Part shown: positions 51,455 to 58,903 of the stretch, in pieces
Numbering within the stretch: the first letter of the stretch is position 1
Layout of the letters: each line of letters opens with the position of its first letter
DNA from: Paenibacillus pabuli
GTDB lineage: Bacteria > Bacillota > Bacilli > Paenibacillales > Paenibacillaceae
Reading direction: 5' to 3'
Length of the DNA stretch: 64,000 nucleotides
Assembly (NCBI RefSeq): GCF_039831995.1
Contig: NZ_JBDOIO010000005.1
Location: forward strand, 372,001 to 436,000
Position numbers and translations under genes: made by a program
The notes under the pieces: generated by a model
The model's input: only the letters and a program-made list of their open reading frames with translations
The model's database searches: none
Told to the model about the DNA's origin: nothing

Positions 51455-52276
51455 CTACCCCTTCGGATTTAAAGTTTTGGCCATTTTGTTCATGACACCG
51501 ACCACGACAAACGTAATGACAATCATAATCGCGGCAACGACCGAGGCCAGATACCAGTCGTTGAGGGTCATGGCGTTTTGATACAGGAACGTGGCGATAA
51601 CGCGCTGCTTGCCTCCAAGAAGCGCAGGTGTCGTATACGCCGTAAGGCTTCCGACAAAAACAAGCACGGCTCCGATGACAAGCCCTGGCACAGCCAGTGG
51701 GAATACGACCCGGCGGAATGCCGTAATACGGGAAGCTCCCAGACTTTGTGCCGCTTTGAGCAGATCATTGTCGATGTTCTCAAGCACACCGACCAGAGAA
51801 ATGATCATGAGTGGCAGGAACAGGTGAGTCAGACCGATCATCATGGCTGCCGGTGTGTACAGGATATCCAGCGGCTTGTCCACGATCCCCAGGCCAACCA
51901 GTGCATTATTGATCAGACCTTTGCGTCCAAGAATGATCATCCAGCTAAACGAGCGCACAACCGGGCTTGTCAGCAATGGGAAAATGGCCAGTGCCAGCAG
52001 GATTCCTTTGCGGCGCGGCGCTTTCTGCGAAATATAATAAGCTGTCGGGAATCCGAGCACCACACAGACAAGGGTGGTGACCACGCTGACCTGCAGCGTC
52101 GTAAGCAATATTTTCAAAAAGTAAGGGTCTCTGAAAAAATGCATGTATCCTTCAAACGTGAAGGAGTTTTCCTGGAAAAACGTTGATCCGATCGTCAGGA
52201 CAATCGGAATGATCATAAATGCCGCCAAAAACACGAACCCTGGCAGCAATAGCCAGTAGATTACTGATTTCTTCAT
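51455..52276 (-). CDS. ABC transporter permease, PotB-like
   Basis: A 273-residue permease with six membrane segments; EAA loop LLKAAQSLGASRITAFRRVVFPLAVPGL. First gene after the structured element B; the preceding gene is the nucleoside hydrolase. Partner of the PotC-like permease 6 nt downstream. Confidence 0.9.
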   Translation of the reverse strand: MKKSVIYWLLLPGFVFLAAFMIIPIVLTIGSTFFQENSFTFEGYMHFFRDPYFLKILLTTLQVSVVTTLVCVVLGFPTAYYISQKAPRRKGILLALAIFPLLTSPVVRSFSWMIILGRKGLINNALVGLGIVDKPLDILYTPAAMMIGLTHLFLPLMIISLVGVLENIDNDLLKAAQSLGASRITAFRRVVFPLAVPGLVIGAVLVFVGSLTAYTTPALLGGKQRVIATFLYQNAMTLNDWYLASVVAAIMIVITFVVVGVMNKMAKTLNPKG

Positions 52277-52377
52277 CGCGGTACTCCTGACTTATAAAGT
52301 GGTTGTATTCCTACGTTCCATTTAGTCACATTTCAAAAATATAGTACTCTACGTTAATCGCACCAGCCGTTCCGGTT

Positions 52378-52489
52378 ACGAATCGTTCTTTCGATCGCTG
52401 TTATCCTTGGATTTTCTTGATCTCCTTCTTATAGAAGGAAAAATCCAAGGATAAAGGCGAACGCTTCGCTTCTACAGAATCGATTTCGT
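52378..52489. repeat. structured palindromic element, copy B
   Basis: 112 bp in the 283-nt gap between permease and nucleoside hydrolase genes. Shares CGATCGCTGTTAT (52392-52404), bulge CTTGAT (52416-52421) and ACGCTTCGCTTCTACAG (52461-52477) with copy A. Its main stem (52401-52415 with 52440-52454) is a perfect 15 bp but differs from copy A (CCTTGG/CCAAGG here, CCCGG/CCGGG there). An apical 7-bp TCCTTCT/AGAAGGA hairpin caps it. The outer stem ACGAA-TCG-TTCT with AGAA-CGA-TTCGT has two single-base bulges. Within a presumed operon it could be an internal regulatory or processing site. Confidence 0.8.
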
Positions 52490-52559
52490 CCCCTCCACTA
52501 GCAGCGAAATACGTAAGGACTGATTTTTAGACTGAACCCAAATTCCGTAAAGATCATAG

Positions 52560-53498
52560 CTACGCATTTAACGCGCCTATAAAAAGTTCAAGGAACGCTT
52601 CCGCGTCCACCGTTTCACAGACAAGCGTGTTGGGCTGCTGGCCCAAACGGTTTTGAAAGTCACATACCATCTGGCCATCGCACAGGCGGCTGGCCGTTTC
52701 GACATCCACGTAATACGATTTGCGTCCTACCAGTTCCGGTGCAAGGGCAACGCCTACTGCCAGCGGATCATGCAAAGCGCAAGCCCGGATGCCGTTCATT
52801 TCCTCATAACGCTTGATATAAATCTCTGTGCTCTGAGCTACATAAGCACGCAATACGGGATCGGTCAATCGGCTGATCGCTTCTTCATTAAGCAGCGTCT
52901 GACGCGTGACATCCAGACCGACCTGCGTAAGCTTCTCAATGCCGGCATGCATTACGATGCGTGCCGCCTCGGGGTCAGCGTACGTATTGTACTCTGCCGT
53001 CGGTGTGATATTGCCATGTCCACGTACAACCCCACCCATGAAGATGACTTCCTTCAATAAAGAAGGCAGTTCTGGACACTTCAGCAAAGCAAGTGCCAGA
53101 TTTGTTAATGGCGCAGTCTTAATCAGCGTAAGTTCACCCGGATACAGCTTGGCTTGCTCCACAATAAAGTCCGGCGCAAAGCCCTCATCCGCTTGCTTGG
53201 ACACTGCCGGATCAGGCAGCGCACCACCTAATCCATCCTGTCCATGTACCCGATGTTCATAATGTGATTTGCGGGTGAGCGGACCAGCCGCTCCGGCAAT
53301 CACCGGAATTTCAGACGCATCTGCCAGTTCCAGAATCTTGCATGTATTATCCGTTGCCTGCTGGAGCGATACGTTCCCGCAGACCGTGGTAATGCCGAGA
53401 ATGTCCAGCTTCTGGCTCTTGACGGCCAGCAAAATGGCCAGCGCATCATCAATACCCGTGTCCACATCCAGGATGATGCGTTGTAACGCCTTAATCAT
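52560..53498 (-). CDS. inosine-uridine preferring nucleoside hydrolase
   Basis: A 312-residue nucleoside hydrolase. The calcium and catalytic motif DVDTGIDDA (Asp11, Asp13, Asp17, Asp18), the LIKTAPLTNLALAL loop, GGVVRGHGNITPTAEYNTYADPEAA and the late Asp in ALHDPLAVGVAL are all intact, so it should cleave ribonucleosides to base and ribose. It lies between the solute-binding gene and the permeases of a transporter operon, suggesting it acts on the imported nucleoside. Confidence 0.93.
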   Translation of the reverse strand: MIKALQRIILDVDTGIDDALAILLAVKSQKLDILGITTVCGNVSLQQATDNTCKILELADASEIPVIAGAAGPLTRKSHYEHRVHGQDGLGGALPDPAVSKQADEGFAPDFIVEQAKLYPGELTLIKTAPLTNLALALLKCPELPSLLKEVIFMGGVVRGHGNITPTAEYNTYADPEAARIVMHAGIEKLTQVGLDVTRQTLLNEEAISRLTDPVLRAYVAQSTEIYIKRYEEMNGIRACALHDPLAVGVALAPELVGRKSYYVDVETASRLCDGQMVCDFQNRLGQQPNTLVCETVDAEAFLELFIGALNA

Positions 53499-53599
53499 AC
53501 GTTCTCCACTCCCCTACCATTTATCGTGCTTGCTGCAAATGTTGTTTCCCGATAAGTCGTTTGGGCTGTCGTTCTGATCAAGCTCTATCCCATTATTTC

Positions 53600-54673
53600 T
53601 TATTGTGCAATTTCACGGTTCCAACGATCTGTCCATGCTTTCGCTTGTTGATTCACGAATTCCATATCCAGCTTGTTCAGCTTCTCAACCACGTCAGCAC
53701 CATACGTTACGCCTTCCGCTTCTTCAGCAGTCAGTTCAACCTTGGTGTTTACCGGGGAATCGACTTTGGCTTTGGCGGATTTCGCTTGTACATCCTGGCT
53801 CAGCTGCCAGTTGATGAACTCTTCGGCGAGCTCTTTGTTTTTGCTGTCTTTAACCACGTTGATTGTATTCATGACAGCATATGCGCCTTCGCTAGGTGCA
53901 ACAAACTTCGCATTTGGCACGGCTGCTTTCAGATCTTTGAAATACATTTCCATGATCGGTCCGCCTGCAATCTCTTCTTGCGAGAACATGTTCACGAATT
54001 CGGACGTTTGGCTGTAGAATTTCACGACATTGCCGCTCAATTCTTTCAATTTTGTAAATGCTGCATCTTCGTTAAATGTATCGTTTCCGGCTACGCGGGA
54101 AGCTGCATCCACGACCATTGGGCCTGCTGTTGCCGTAATATTCGGGATCGTCAGGTTATTCTCGAATGCCGGGTCCCACAGATCACTCCATGAAGTCACT
54201 TCTTTGGAAACGAGGTCCGGATTGTAGGCAATACCGAGCTGTCCAATCGTGTAAGCCGGGCCATAATCTTCGCCAAGCGGTGCTTTGGCAATATCGTAAA
54301 TATCATTAATATTCGGAATTTTGGAACGGTCAATTTTCTCAAACAGACCTTCATCAATGCCTTGTTGTGCATAGTAGTCGGACAAGTAGATGACATCCAC
54401 ATTCGAAGTACCTTGACGGATTTTGTTCAGACGCTCAGCGTTGTTGCCGACTTCAAGCACGATATCCACATTATGTTCTTTTTCGAATGGACCAAATACT
54501 TCTTCATTGAAGAAATCTTCGGAGAAGCCCCAAGTCGAGATCACCAATTTGTTAGCTGCTGTTCCCCCGCTGTCTGATCCGCCAGTCGCATCATCCGTAC
54601 TGCTGCCGCAACCCGCAAGTAATACCGATGTCATTGCCACTGCTGCCAAACCGCTAATCCACTTTTTCATCAT
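53600..54673 (-). CDS. ABC transporter solute-binding lipoprotein, PotD-like
   Basis: A 357-residue lipoprotein. ATG 54673 follows AGGAGG by 11 nt; the signal peptide has lipobox LLAGC (Cys22), then KLVISTWGFSEDFFNEEVFGPFEKEHNVDIVLEVGN, a type-II binding-protein start related to PotD. The open frame upstream of 54673 runs through the terminator and is not coding. It is the first gene of the operon with nucleoside hydrolase, two permeases, ATPase and adeC. The ligand is inferred from neighbours to be a nucleoside or nucleobase; polyamine is not excluded. Confidence 0.88.
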   Translation of the reverse strand: MMKKWISGLAAVAMTSVLLAGCGSSTDDATGGSDSGGTAANKLVISTWGFSEDFFNEEVFGPFEKEHNVDIVLEVGNNAERLNKIRQGTSNVDVIYLSDYYAQQGIDEGLFEKIDRSKIPNINDIYDIAKAPLGEDYGPAYTIGQLGIAYNPDLVSKEVTSWSDLWDPAFENNLTIPNITATAGPMVVDAASRVAGNDTFNEDAAFTKLKELSGNVVKFYSQTSEFVNMFSQEEIAGGPIMEMYFKDLKAAVPNAKFVAPSEGAYAVMNTINVVKDSKNKELAEEFINWQLSQDVQAKSAKAKVDSPVNTKVELTAEEAEGVTYGADVVEKLNKLDMEFVNQQAKAWTDRWNREIAQ

Positions 54674-54708
54674 GATCCTGAATTCCTCCTGAAATGTGTG
54701 ATGTGTAC

Positions 54709-54761
54709 TAAAAAAAAAACAAAAAGAAAAGCATTCTTGTAAGAACAAGAACACTTTTCTT
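54709..54761 (-). terminator. strong terminator in the leader of the solute-binding operon
   Basis: AAGAAAAG-TTCTTG pairs with CAAGAA-CTTTTCTT (54724-54761); on the minus strand a run of T broken by one G follows. The run ends about 36 nt before the binding-protein ATG, too short for a downstream promoter, so transcription of the operon must either pass it or start inside it. It may also end the DUF2294 transcript. Confidence 0.75.
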
Positions 54762-54910
54762 CGTAAACAAAGGAAAGCGACACCCGCTGCCGGTACATCA
54801 TTGGTTTCTGCTTCAGAATCAATCCGAAGACTAGACGCCATCATATGAAATTGTCAGGGACGATATAAACGAAACGCGAGCATGACCCGAATCGAACCAG
54901 TCGATCCACG

Positions 54911-55255
54911 TTATGCCTGTTCCAGAATGATATTCGTAATGGCCCACTGCGTGGACGCATCGTAATCCCTTAGTACAGCTTCAATTGGCAAACCCATGTG
55001 CTGCTCGAGCTTCTCCCGGAATTTCTTCTTATATAAGACAGACATGCGGAAGTCCACTTCCAGCTTTAAGCCGGGGGCCTCCCCTTCCAGGGCGTCAGAG
55101 CGTGGCGAACGTCGGTGCTTGGCAAAGAAGGTCACAATATTCTGATCCACGGTCACTCTCAGGAGAGTGGTACCGAAGCCGAATAGTTCCTTCGAAATTT
55201 CGTTGTAATACTGGCACATCTTTTTCTTGCTTTCATTACTGTCCAGCAGTTCCAT
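54911..55255 (-). CDS. DUF2294 family protein
   Basis: A 114-residue protein with the DUF2294 pattern: YYNEISKELFGFGTTLLRVTVDQNIVTFFAKHRRSPRSDALEG, LEVDFRMSVLYKKKFREKLEQHMGLPIEAVLRDYD and a WAITNIILE C-terminus. Soluble; function not established. GAAGGTGAATTC precedes the ATG. A perfect 14-bp palindrome lies 35 nt upstream. Confidence 0.75.
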   Translation of the reverse strand: MELLDSNESKKKMCQYYNEISKELFGFGTTLLRVTVDQNIVTFFAKHRRSPRSDALEGEAPGLKLEVDFRMSVLYKKKFREKLEQHMGLPIEAVLRDYDASTQWAITNIILEQA

Positions 55256-55614
55256 GAATTCACCTTCATAATTTACTACCGTACATTCGACGTGTTAACA
55301 CGTTTGATTATACATAAATATGAGGTGAGAGGCAACCCAAAAGATATACTTAACATGCAAATAACACATAAAAGCGAACGATGGCCAAAAAAACACTGAA
55401 ATTCATATGCCAATTCTGCTGTATACGAAAACTCTCTACCTCATGACTTCCTATAATATTGTTGCTTAATAACTCATTTTTGATACACAAGTCACTCCAT
55501 TTGGGAAATTACGGTTATTAATTTGGCTGTAAACATAGACAAAGTTCGGCACCAGCCGTTAAAATGAGACAAAATGTATGTGTTACTTAATATATGAAAT
55601 TGGAGGCTCATCCC
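55256..55614. other. 359-nt divergent intergenic region
   Basis: Between the DUF2294 gene and the zinc-ribbon membrane protein gene. Apart from the palindrome at 55290-55303 it is AT-rich with no repeats, RNA structure or ORF with a ribosome-binding site that I can support; it presumably carries both promoters. Confidence 0.4.
55290..55303. promoter_or_regulatory. perfect 14-bp palindrome, candidate operator
   Basis: ACGTGTTAACACGT is fully self-complementary and lies 35 nt upstream of the DUF2294 ATG. The form (GTGTTAACAC core) resembles operators of dimeric TetR/MarR-type repressors; no such regulator is adjacent. Confidence 0.5.
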
Positions 55615-56529
55615 ATGAAATGCCCAGTATGTAATCATGAAAATGGAAGTGCACATTACTGCGAGAGGTGTGGTACAGATCTGACTCAGTCCTCATCTTC
55701 CTCGACAGCTCCCCGTGACCACGAATCAGCAGCTGCTGCCGAATCGGAATATACACGTTGGTCCAGTACCCAAGCATCATCTTCTCCATCCGTCTCATCC
55801 CATACTCCATCGGCTCCAACACCTACTGAACAGGGATATGACACTTCACGCCCAAATAACCATTCGTCTGCTGGAGACAGTAACACGAACCAGTGGAATA
55901 ATGTCATGCAAAATGAGAAAGTTCAGCAAGCCAAAGAAGTCAGTAAACAGTACTTATCCTATTTTCTTAGCATCCTAGCCCGTCCTTATCAGGCCATGAA
56001 AACCGTTGGCGAACAACATGCGCTGAACGGGTTGATTACGATGGCTCTCATCGCAATCCTGTCCTCTACATACTTTTTGCTTACCTTCAGCCGATTGGAT
56101 ATGGGAGGTTTATTCGTAGCCGGATTCATTCGCCCGCTGCTGTTTACCGTCATAATCCTGATTGTGGCCGTCGTACTGATCTACGCTGTATTGAAAATAG
56201 AGAAAGTCACGTTCCGTCCGAAAACGCTTGTGGCGCAGTATGGTACCCTACTCGTTCCGTCCGTTGCAGCCCTCGTACTCGCGAACCTGTTTATCTTTAT
56301 TTCATATCCAATTGCGATCTTCCTTCTGGTTGTTTCTTATGTCATTGTTTTTGCAGGCTTGAATGCAGTGCTGTTCCAATATCCGCTTAATCGTACCAAG
56401 TCAGCCCTCGACAGCATGTATACAGTACTTATTGCCAACGTTGTTTTGCTCTATATTTTGTACCGTTTGCTCGCAGGCTCCATTATTGGAATTCTGGGCA
56501 TGATGCTTTCGCCTTTTGGTCGTCTGTAA
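55615..56529 (+). CDS. zinc-ribbon plus Yip1-like membrane protein
   Basis: A 304-residue protein starting at ATG 55615, 8 nt after GGAGG. A zinc ribbon at the N-terminus (Cys3, Cys6, Cys16, Cys19: CPVC ... CERC) is followed by a long Ser/Thr/Pro/Asn-rich disordered region (about 25-105), a short basic helix, and five to six membrane segments (about 135-300). The layout resembles the zinc-ribbon membrane proteins of Bacillus (YvbJ-like) and Yip1-domain proteins. Function unknown. Confidence 0.75.
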   Translation: MKCPVCNHENGSAHYCERCGTDLTQSSSSSTAPRDHESAAAAESEYTRWSSTQASSSPSVSSHTPSAPTPTEQGYDTSRPNNHSSAGDSNTNQWNNVMQNEKVQQAKEVSKQYLSYFLSILARPYQAMKTVGEQHALNGLITMALIAILSSTYFLLTFSRLDMGGLFVAGFIRPLLFTVIILIVAVVLIYAVLKIEKVTFRPKTLVAQYGTLLVPSVAALVLANLFIFISYPIAIFLLVVSYVIVFAGLNAVLFQYPLNRTKSALDSMYTVLIANVVLLYILYRLLAGSIIGILGMMLSPFGRL

Positions 56530-56559
56530 GCAGCACTTTATATTGAATTGACATTTCGG

Positions 56560-56596
56560 AAAGACTCCTCTGCATCGTTCAGAAGAGTCTTTTTTC
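56560..56596 (+). terminator. terminator after zinc-ribbon protein gene
   Basis: AAAGACTC (56560-56567) pairs with GAGTCTTT (56585-56592), then a T-run and TTC. Confidence 0.85.
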
Positions 56597-56632
56597 GTTT
56601 CCCGATCCAGGATTGCACTGGCATCTTCGATA

Positions 56633-56649
56633 CACTATAATGTGTAGTG
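56633..56649. promoter_or_regulatory. imperfect BlaI-type operator upstream of DUF3105 gene
   Basis: CACTAT-AATGT-GTAGTG has the same 6-5-6 layout as the blaI operator with one mismatched base pair. It is 91 bp upstream of the perfect copy. Confidence 0.55.
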
Positions 56650-56723
56650 CAAACCTTATGTTTGTATTTACGTACCGATGCACTTCACTATCTTCCTGAT
56701 GACGGGTTCTTGGCGCAGCCTAA

Positions 56724-56740
56724 CACTACGTATTGTAGTG
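56724..56740. promoter_or_regulatory. BlaI-type operator upstream of DUF3105 gene
   Basis: CACTAC-GTATT-GTAGTG: half-sites and spacer length identical to the operator before blaI at 12818-12834, with ATT of the spacer also shared. It is 47 nt upstream of the DUF3105 ATG. Confidence 0.72.
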
Positions 56741-56787
56741 AAATTAATGCTATTTCCATTTTAGAAAAGAAAGAAGAGGGTCAACCG

Positions 56788-57531
56788 ATGAATCACGATA
56801 TGAATCACATGCAAATGAACCACGAGGCAGGAACATCTTATCTGTGGCTCATTGTAGGGGCAGTCCTGCTGCTGCTATCCATCGTAGCTTATATCCTTGC
56901 TTCACGTACACAAGGCAAGGTACTAAGTCATATGAAGAAAGAGGAACGAGCCACCATCAAGAAGAAAAGCCGATCCATCCGGCTGGCTGCACACGCATTA
57001 CTCGGTGTCTCCGTCATAATCCTTATTCTTTTCTTCACACAAGGCGCATTCGACAAATATGACGTGGCTGATCTTAACGCTAACGCCAACATTGAAGTCA
57101 CGGATGACCCTTACTATGGTGCAGAGCATACGGAAGAGCCTATCGATTACGACATGGCCATTCCTACTTCAGGTCCCCATAATCCACATGATATCAAGTT
57201 TGGCTTTTACACCGATTTCCCGGGGTATCCTTATCTTGTTCACAATCTGGAGCATGGCGATATCATCATCTATTATCGTGAGAATGCCAGTGACGAGTTG
57301 AAGGAACACCTGAAATATCTGACCAAGTTCCGTGAGGCTGGATCCGGCATTCTTGCTGTACCCAACAAGGATATTCCAGAGGGCAGTGAAGTCGTCGTGA
57401 CTGCCTGGACAAAAACGATGAAGCTGGACACCTTCGACGATGCCAAAGTCGGTACATTTATTAACCGGTATATTAACCAGGGACCCGAGAAAATCCCTCC
57501 TTCCATCCGCCAGGGTGGCGGCACCATGTAA
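56788..57531 (+). CDS. DUF3105 membrane protein with Met/His-rich N-terminus
   Basis: A 247-residue protein starting at ATG 56788 behind GAAGAGGG. The N-terminus MNHDMNHMQMNHE is rich in Met and His, as in copper-binding tails. Two membrane segments follow (about 18-40 and 70-90), then the DUF3105 domain (about 120-240: SGPHNPHDIKFGFYTDFPGYPYLVHNLEHGDIIIYYR ... VVVTAWTKTMKLDTFDDAKVGTFINRYINQGPE). DUF3105 has no settled function; its conserved His residues (PHNPHD, HNLEHG) suggest metal binding. Two BlaI-type operators precede it, so the BlaI/M56 pair may control it. Confidence 0.82.
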   Translation: MNHDMNHMQMNHEAGTSYLWLIVGAVLLLLSIVAYILASRTQGKVLSHMKKEERATIKKKSRSIRLAAHALLGVSVIILILFFTQGAFDKYDVADLNANANIEVTDDPYYGAEHTEEPIDYDMAIPTSGPHNPHDIKFGFYTDFPGYPYLVHNLEHGDIIIYYRENASDELKEHLKYLTKFREAGSGILAVPNKDIPEGSEVVVTAWTKTMKLDTFDDAKVGTFINRYINQGPEKIPPSIRQGGGTM

Positions 57532-57616
57532 TCCTTGATGCTCCATTACCTTGCCAATCCAGTAATCACCGCATTACGCTATGGCATGCAGATACATTTT
57601 TTAAGACTGAATATAA

Positions 57617-57675
57617 CAAAAAGCCGCACGGCAGAAACCCGGAGAAATCCCGGGCCATCTGCCTGCGGCTTTTTA
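57617..57675. terminator. bidirectional terminator between DUF3105 and nucleoside hydrolase genes
   Basis: AAAAAGCCGCA pairs with TGCGGCTTTTT, with inner GGCAG/CTGCC-like and CCCGG/CCGGG pairs. T-runs on both strands serve the convergent genes. Confidence 0.9.
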
Positions 57676-57715
57676 CGATCCTTTTATATAGAAGACAACG
57701 ATCTGGTTGTCTGGA

Positions 57716-58669
57716 TTAGTAGCGCTGCGGAGCAGCCTTTTTACCCAGATCGGTCATATACGTGAAGAATGCATCCGGATCCGTATCGTACACCAGTTGT
57801 ACTGGACGTCCGTCTGCTTGCTCTACCGTACGTCCTTGGCTAGGACCATCCGGAATTACGATGCAATTCACGGTTTTCTTCTTCACGATATCTTCGCGCC
57901 CAACGGAAGCCGTTGTCAGCACGTCCCACAGATAATACGTGGAATTCGTTTCGCTATACACCAGTGGCGGGCATCCTGCATAACAGTTTCCGAGGAAATC
58001 CACACCTTCGAAGCGGCGCTCTGCTGCCCAGCGATTACGAACAGCAGGTGTAAGAGGTACTTTGTTCGTGCTTTCCAGTGCAACCAGGTCAATCTGGATG
58101 CCGCTCTCCCATACGCGATAAGCTGCTTCCGGATCCCAGAAGACGTTCCATTCGGCTGTACCGTCATGCTCAGGCTCTTCCACGTTTCCTTTTTCAAACG
58201 TACCGCCCATCCATACCAGCTTGTCGATTTTCTCTTCAATGTCTGGTGCTTCGTCAAGTGCACGTGCGAGGTCTGTAAGTGGGCCGGTAAACAGAAGAAG
58301 TGTTTTGCCTTCTGTGTTACGAACCTTCTCAATCAGGTGCTGGTGAGCCGGAACAGCTGACAATGGAGCTTCCATTTTGCCAGATTCGTTCAATATAGGC
58401 AGTGCATCTACATAAAAGGAGTGCAATCTCCACGCTGCAGGAAATGGATTCTTGCCTCTGGAATTGGATTTCGATACTTCTACGGAATATGTACCGAAGC
58501 GATCAATAATTTTACGGCTGGCATCTGTCGCTGGCTCCAGATATCCGTCTGCCGGAATAACCGATACACCTGTCACTTTTACATTGTCCATCTGCAGAAG
58601 CATAAACAGCGATACGAGGTCATCCACGCCGCCGTCATGGTTAAAATACACGTTAAGTTGGTTCGTCAT
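57716..58669 (-). CDS. nucleoside hydrolase family protein with altered first Asp
   Basis: A 317-residue member of the inosine-uridine hydrolase family. The N-terminal motif reads FNHDGGVDDLVSL: Asp12, Asp16 and Asp17 match the usual DxDxxxDD, but the first Asp (general base and calcium ligand in studied enzymes) is Asn10. LLLFTGPLTDLARAL, WMGGTFEKGNVEEPEHDGTAEWNVFWDPEAA and LTTASVG are recognisable. It could have altered chemistry or substrate, or be inactive. It is monocistronic and separate from the purine operon. Confidence 0.82.
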   Translation of the reverse strand: MTNQLNVYFNHDGGVDDLVSLFMLLQMDNVKVTGVSVIPADGYLEPATDASRKIIDRFGTYSVEVSKSNSRGKNPFPAAWRLHSFYVDALPILNESGKMEAPLSAVPAHQHLIEKVRNTEGKTLLLFTGPLTDLARALDEAPDIEEKIDKLVWMGGTFEKGNVEEPEHDGTAEWNVFWDPEAAYRVWESGIQIDLVALESTNKVPLTPAVRNRWAAERRFEGVDFLGNCYAGCPPLVYSETNSTYYLWDVLTTASVGREDIVKKKTVNCIVIPDGPSQGRTVEQADGRPVQLVYDTDPDAFFTYMTDLGKKAAPQRY

Positions 58670-58797
58670 TGCTTACTTTCATCCTTCCCCTGGTTGTCCC
58701 ATTGATGTTCTTCCCATCCGTCAGCCCTCTGGACCAACGTTCCTTCTATTATGTCCCAAAACCCTGTTATACGTAAACCGTCCCCTCATAGTTGGCA

Positions 58798-58837
58798 TAA
58801 AAATGCGGACAGTGCTTGTTGTCGCACTGCCCGCATC
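58798..58837 (-). terminator. terminator after MMPL transporter gene
   Basis: ATGCGG-CAGTGC pairs with GCACTG-CCGCAT around an 8-nt loop (58804-58837); TTTTTATG follows on the minus strand. Confidence 0.85.
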
Positions 58838-58903
58838 TTCCAAGTCCATGCCCTGCTCATCGAGCCTAGCATGAATGAATACATCCTGATTCTCAACTTC
58901 AGA

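Noticed and set aside
54674-54844. N-terminal extension of the solute-binding protein
   Set aside because: It would put 57 residues before a normal lipoprotein signal peptide and translate through a terminator; the ribosome-binding site supports 54673.
54762-54910. Purine riboswitch in the leader of the purine-salvage operon
   Set aside because: Looked for the purine aptamer core (TATAATC, ATATGG, GTTTCTACC blocks) on the minus strand and did not find it.
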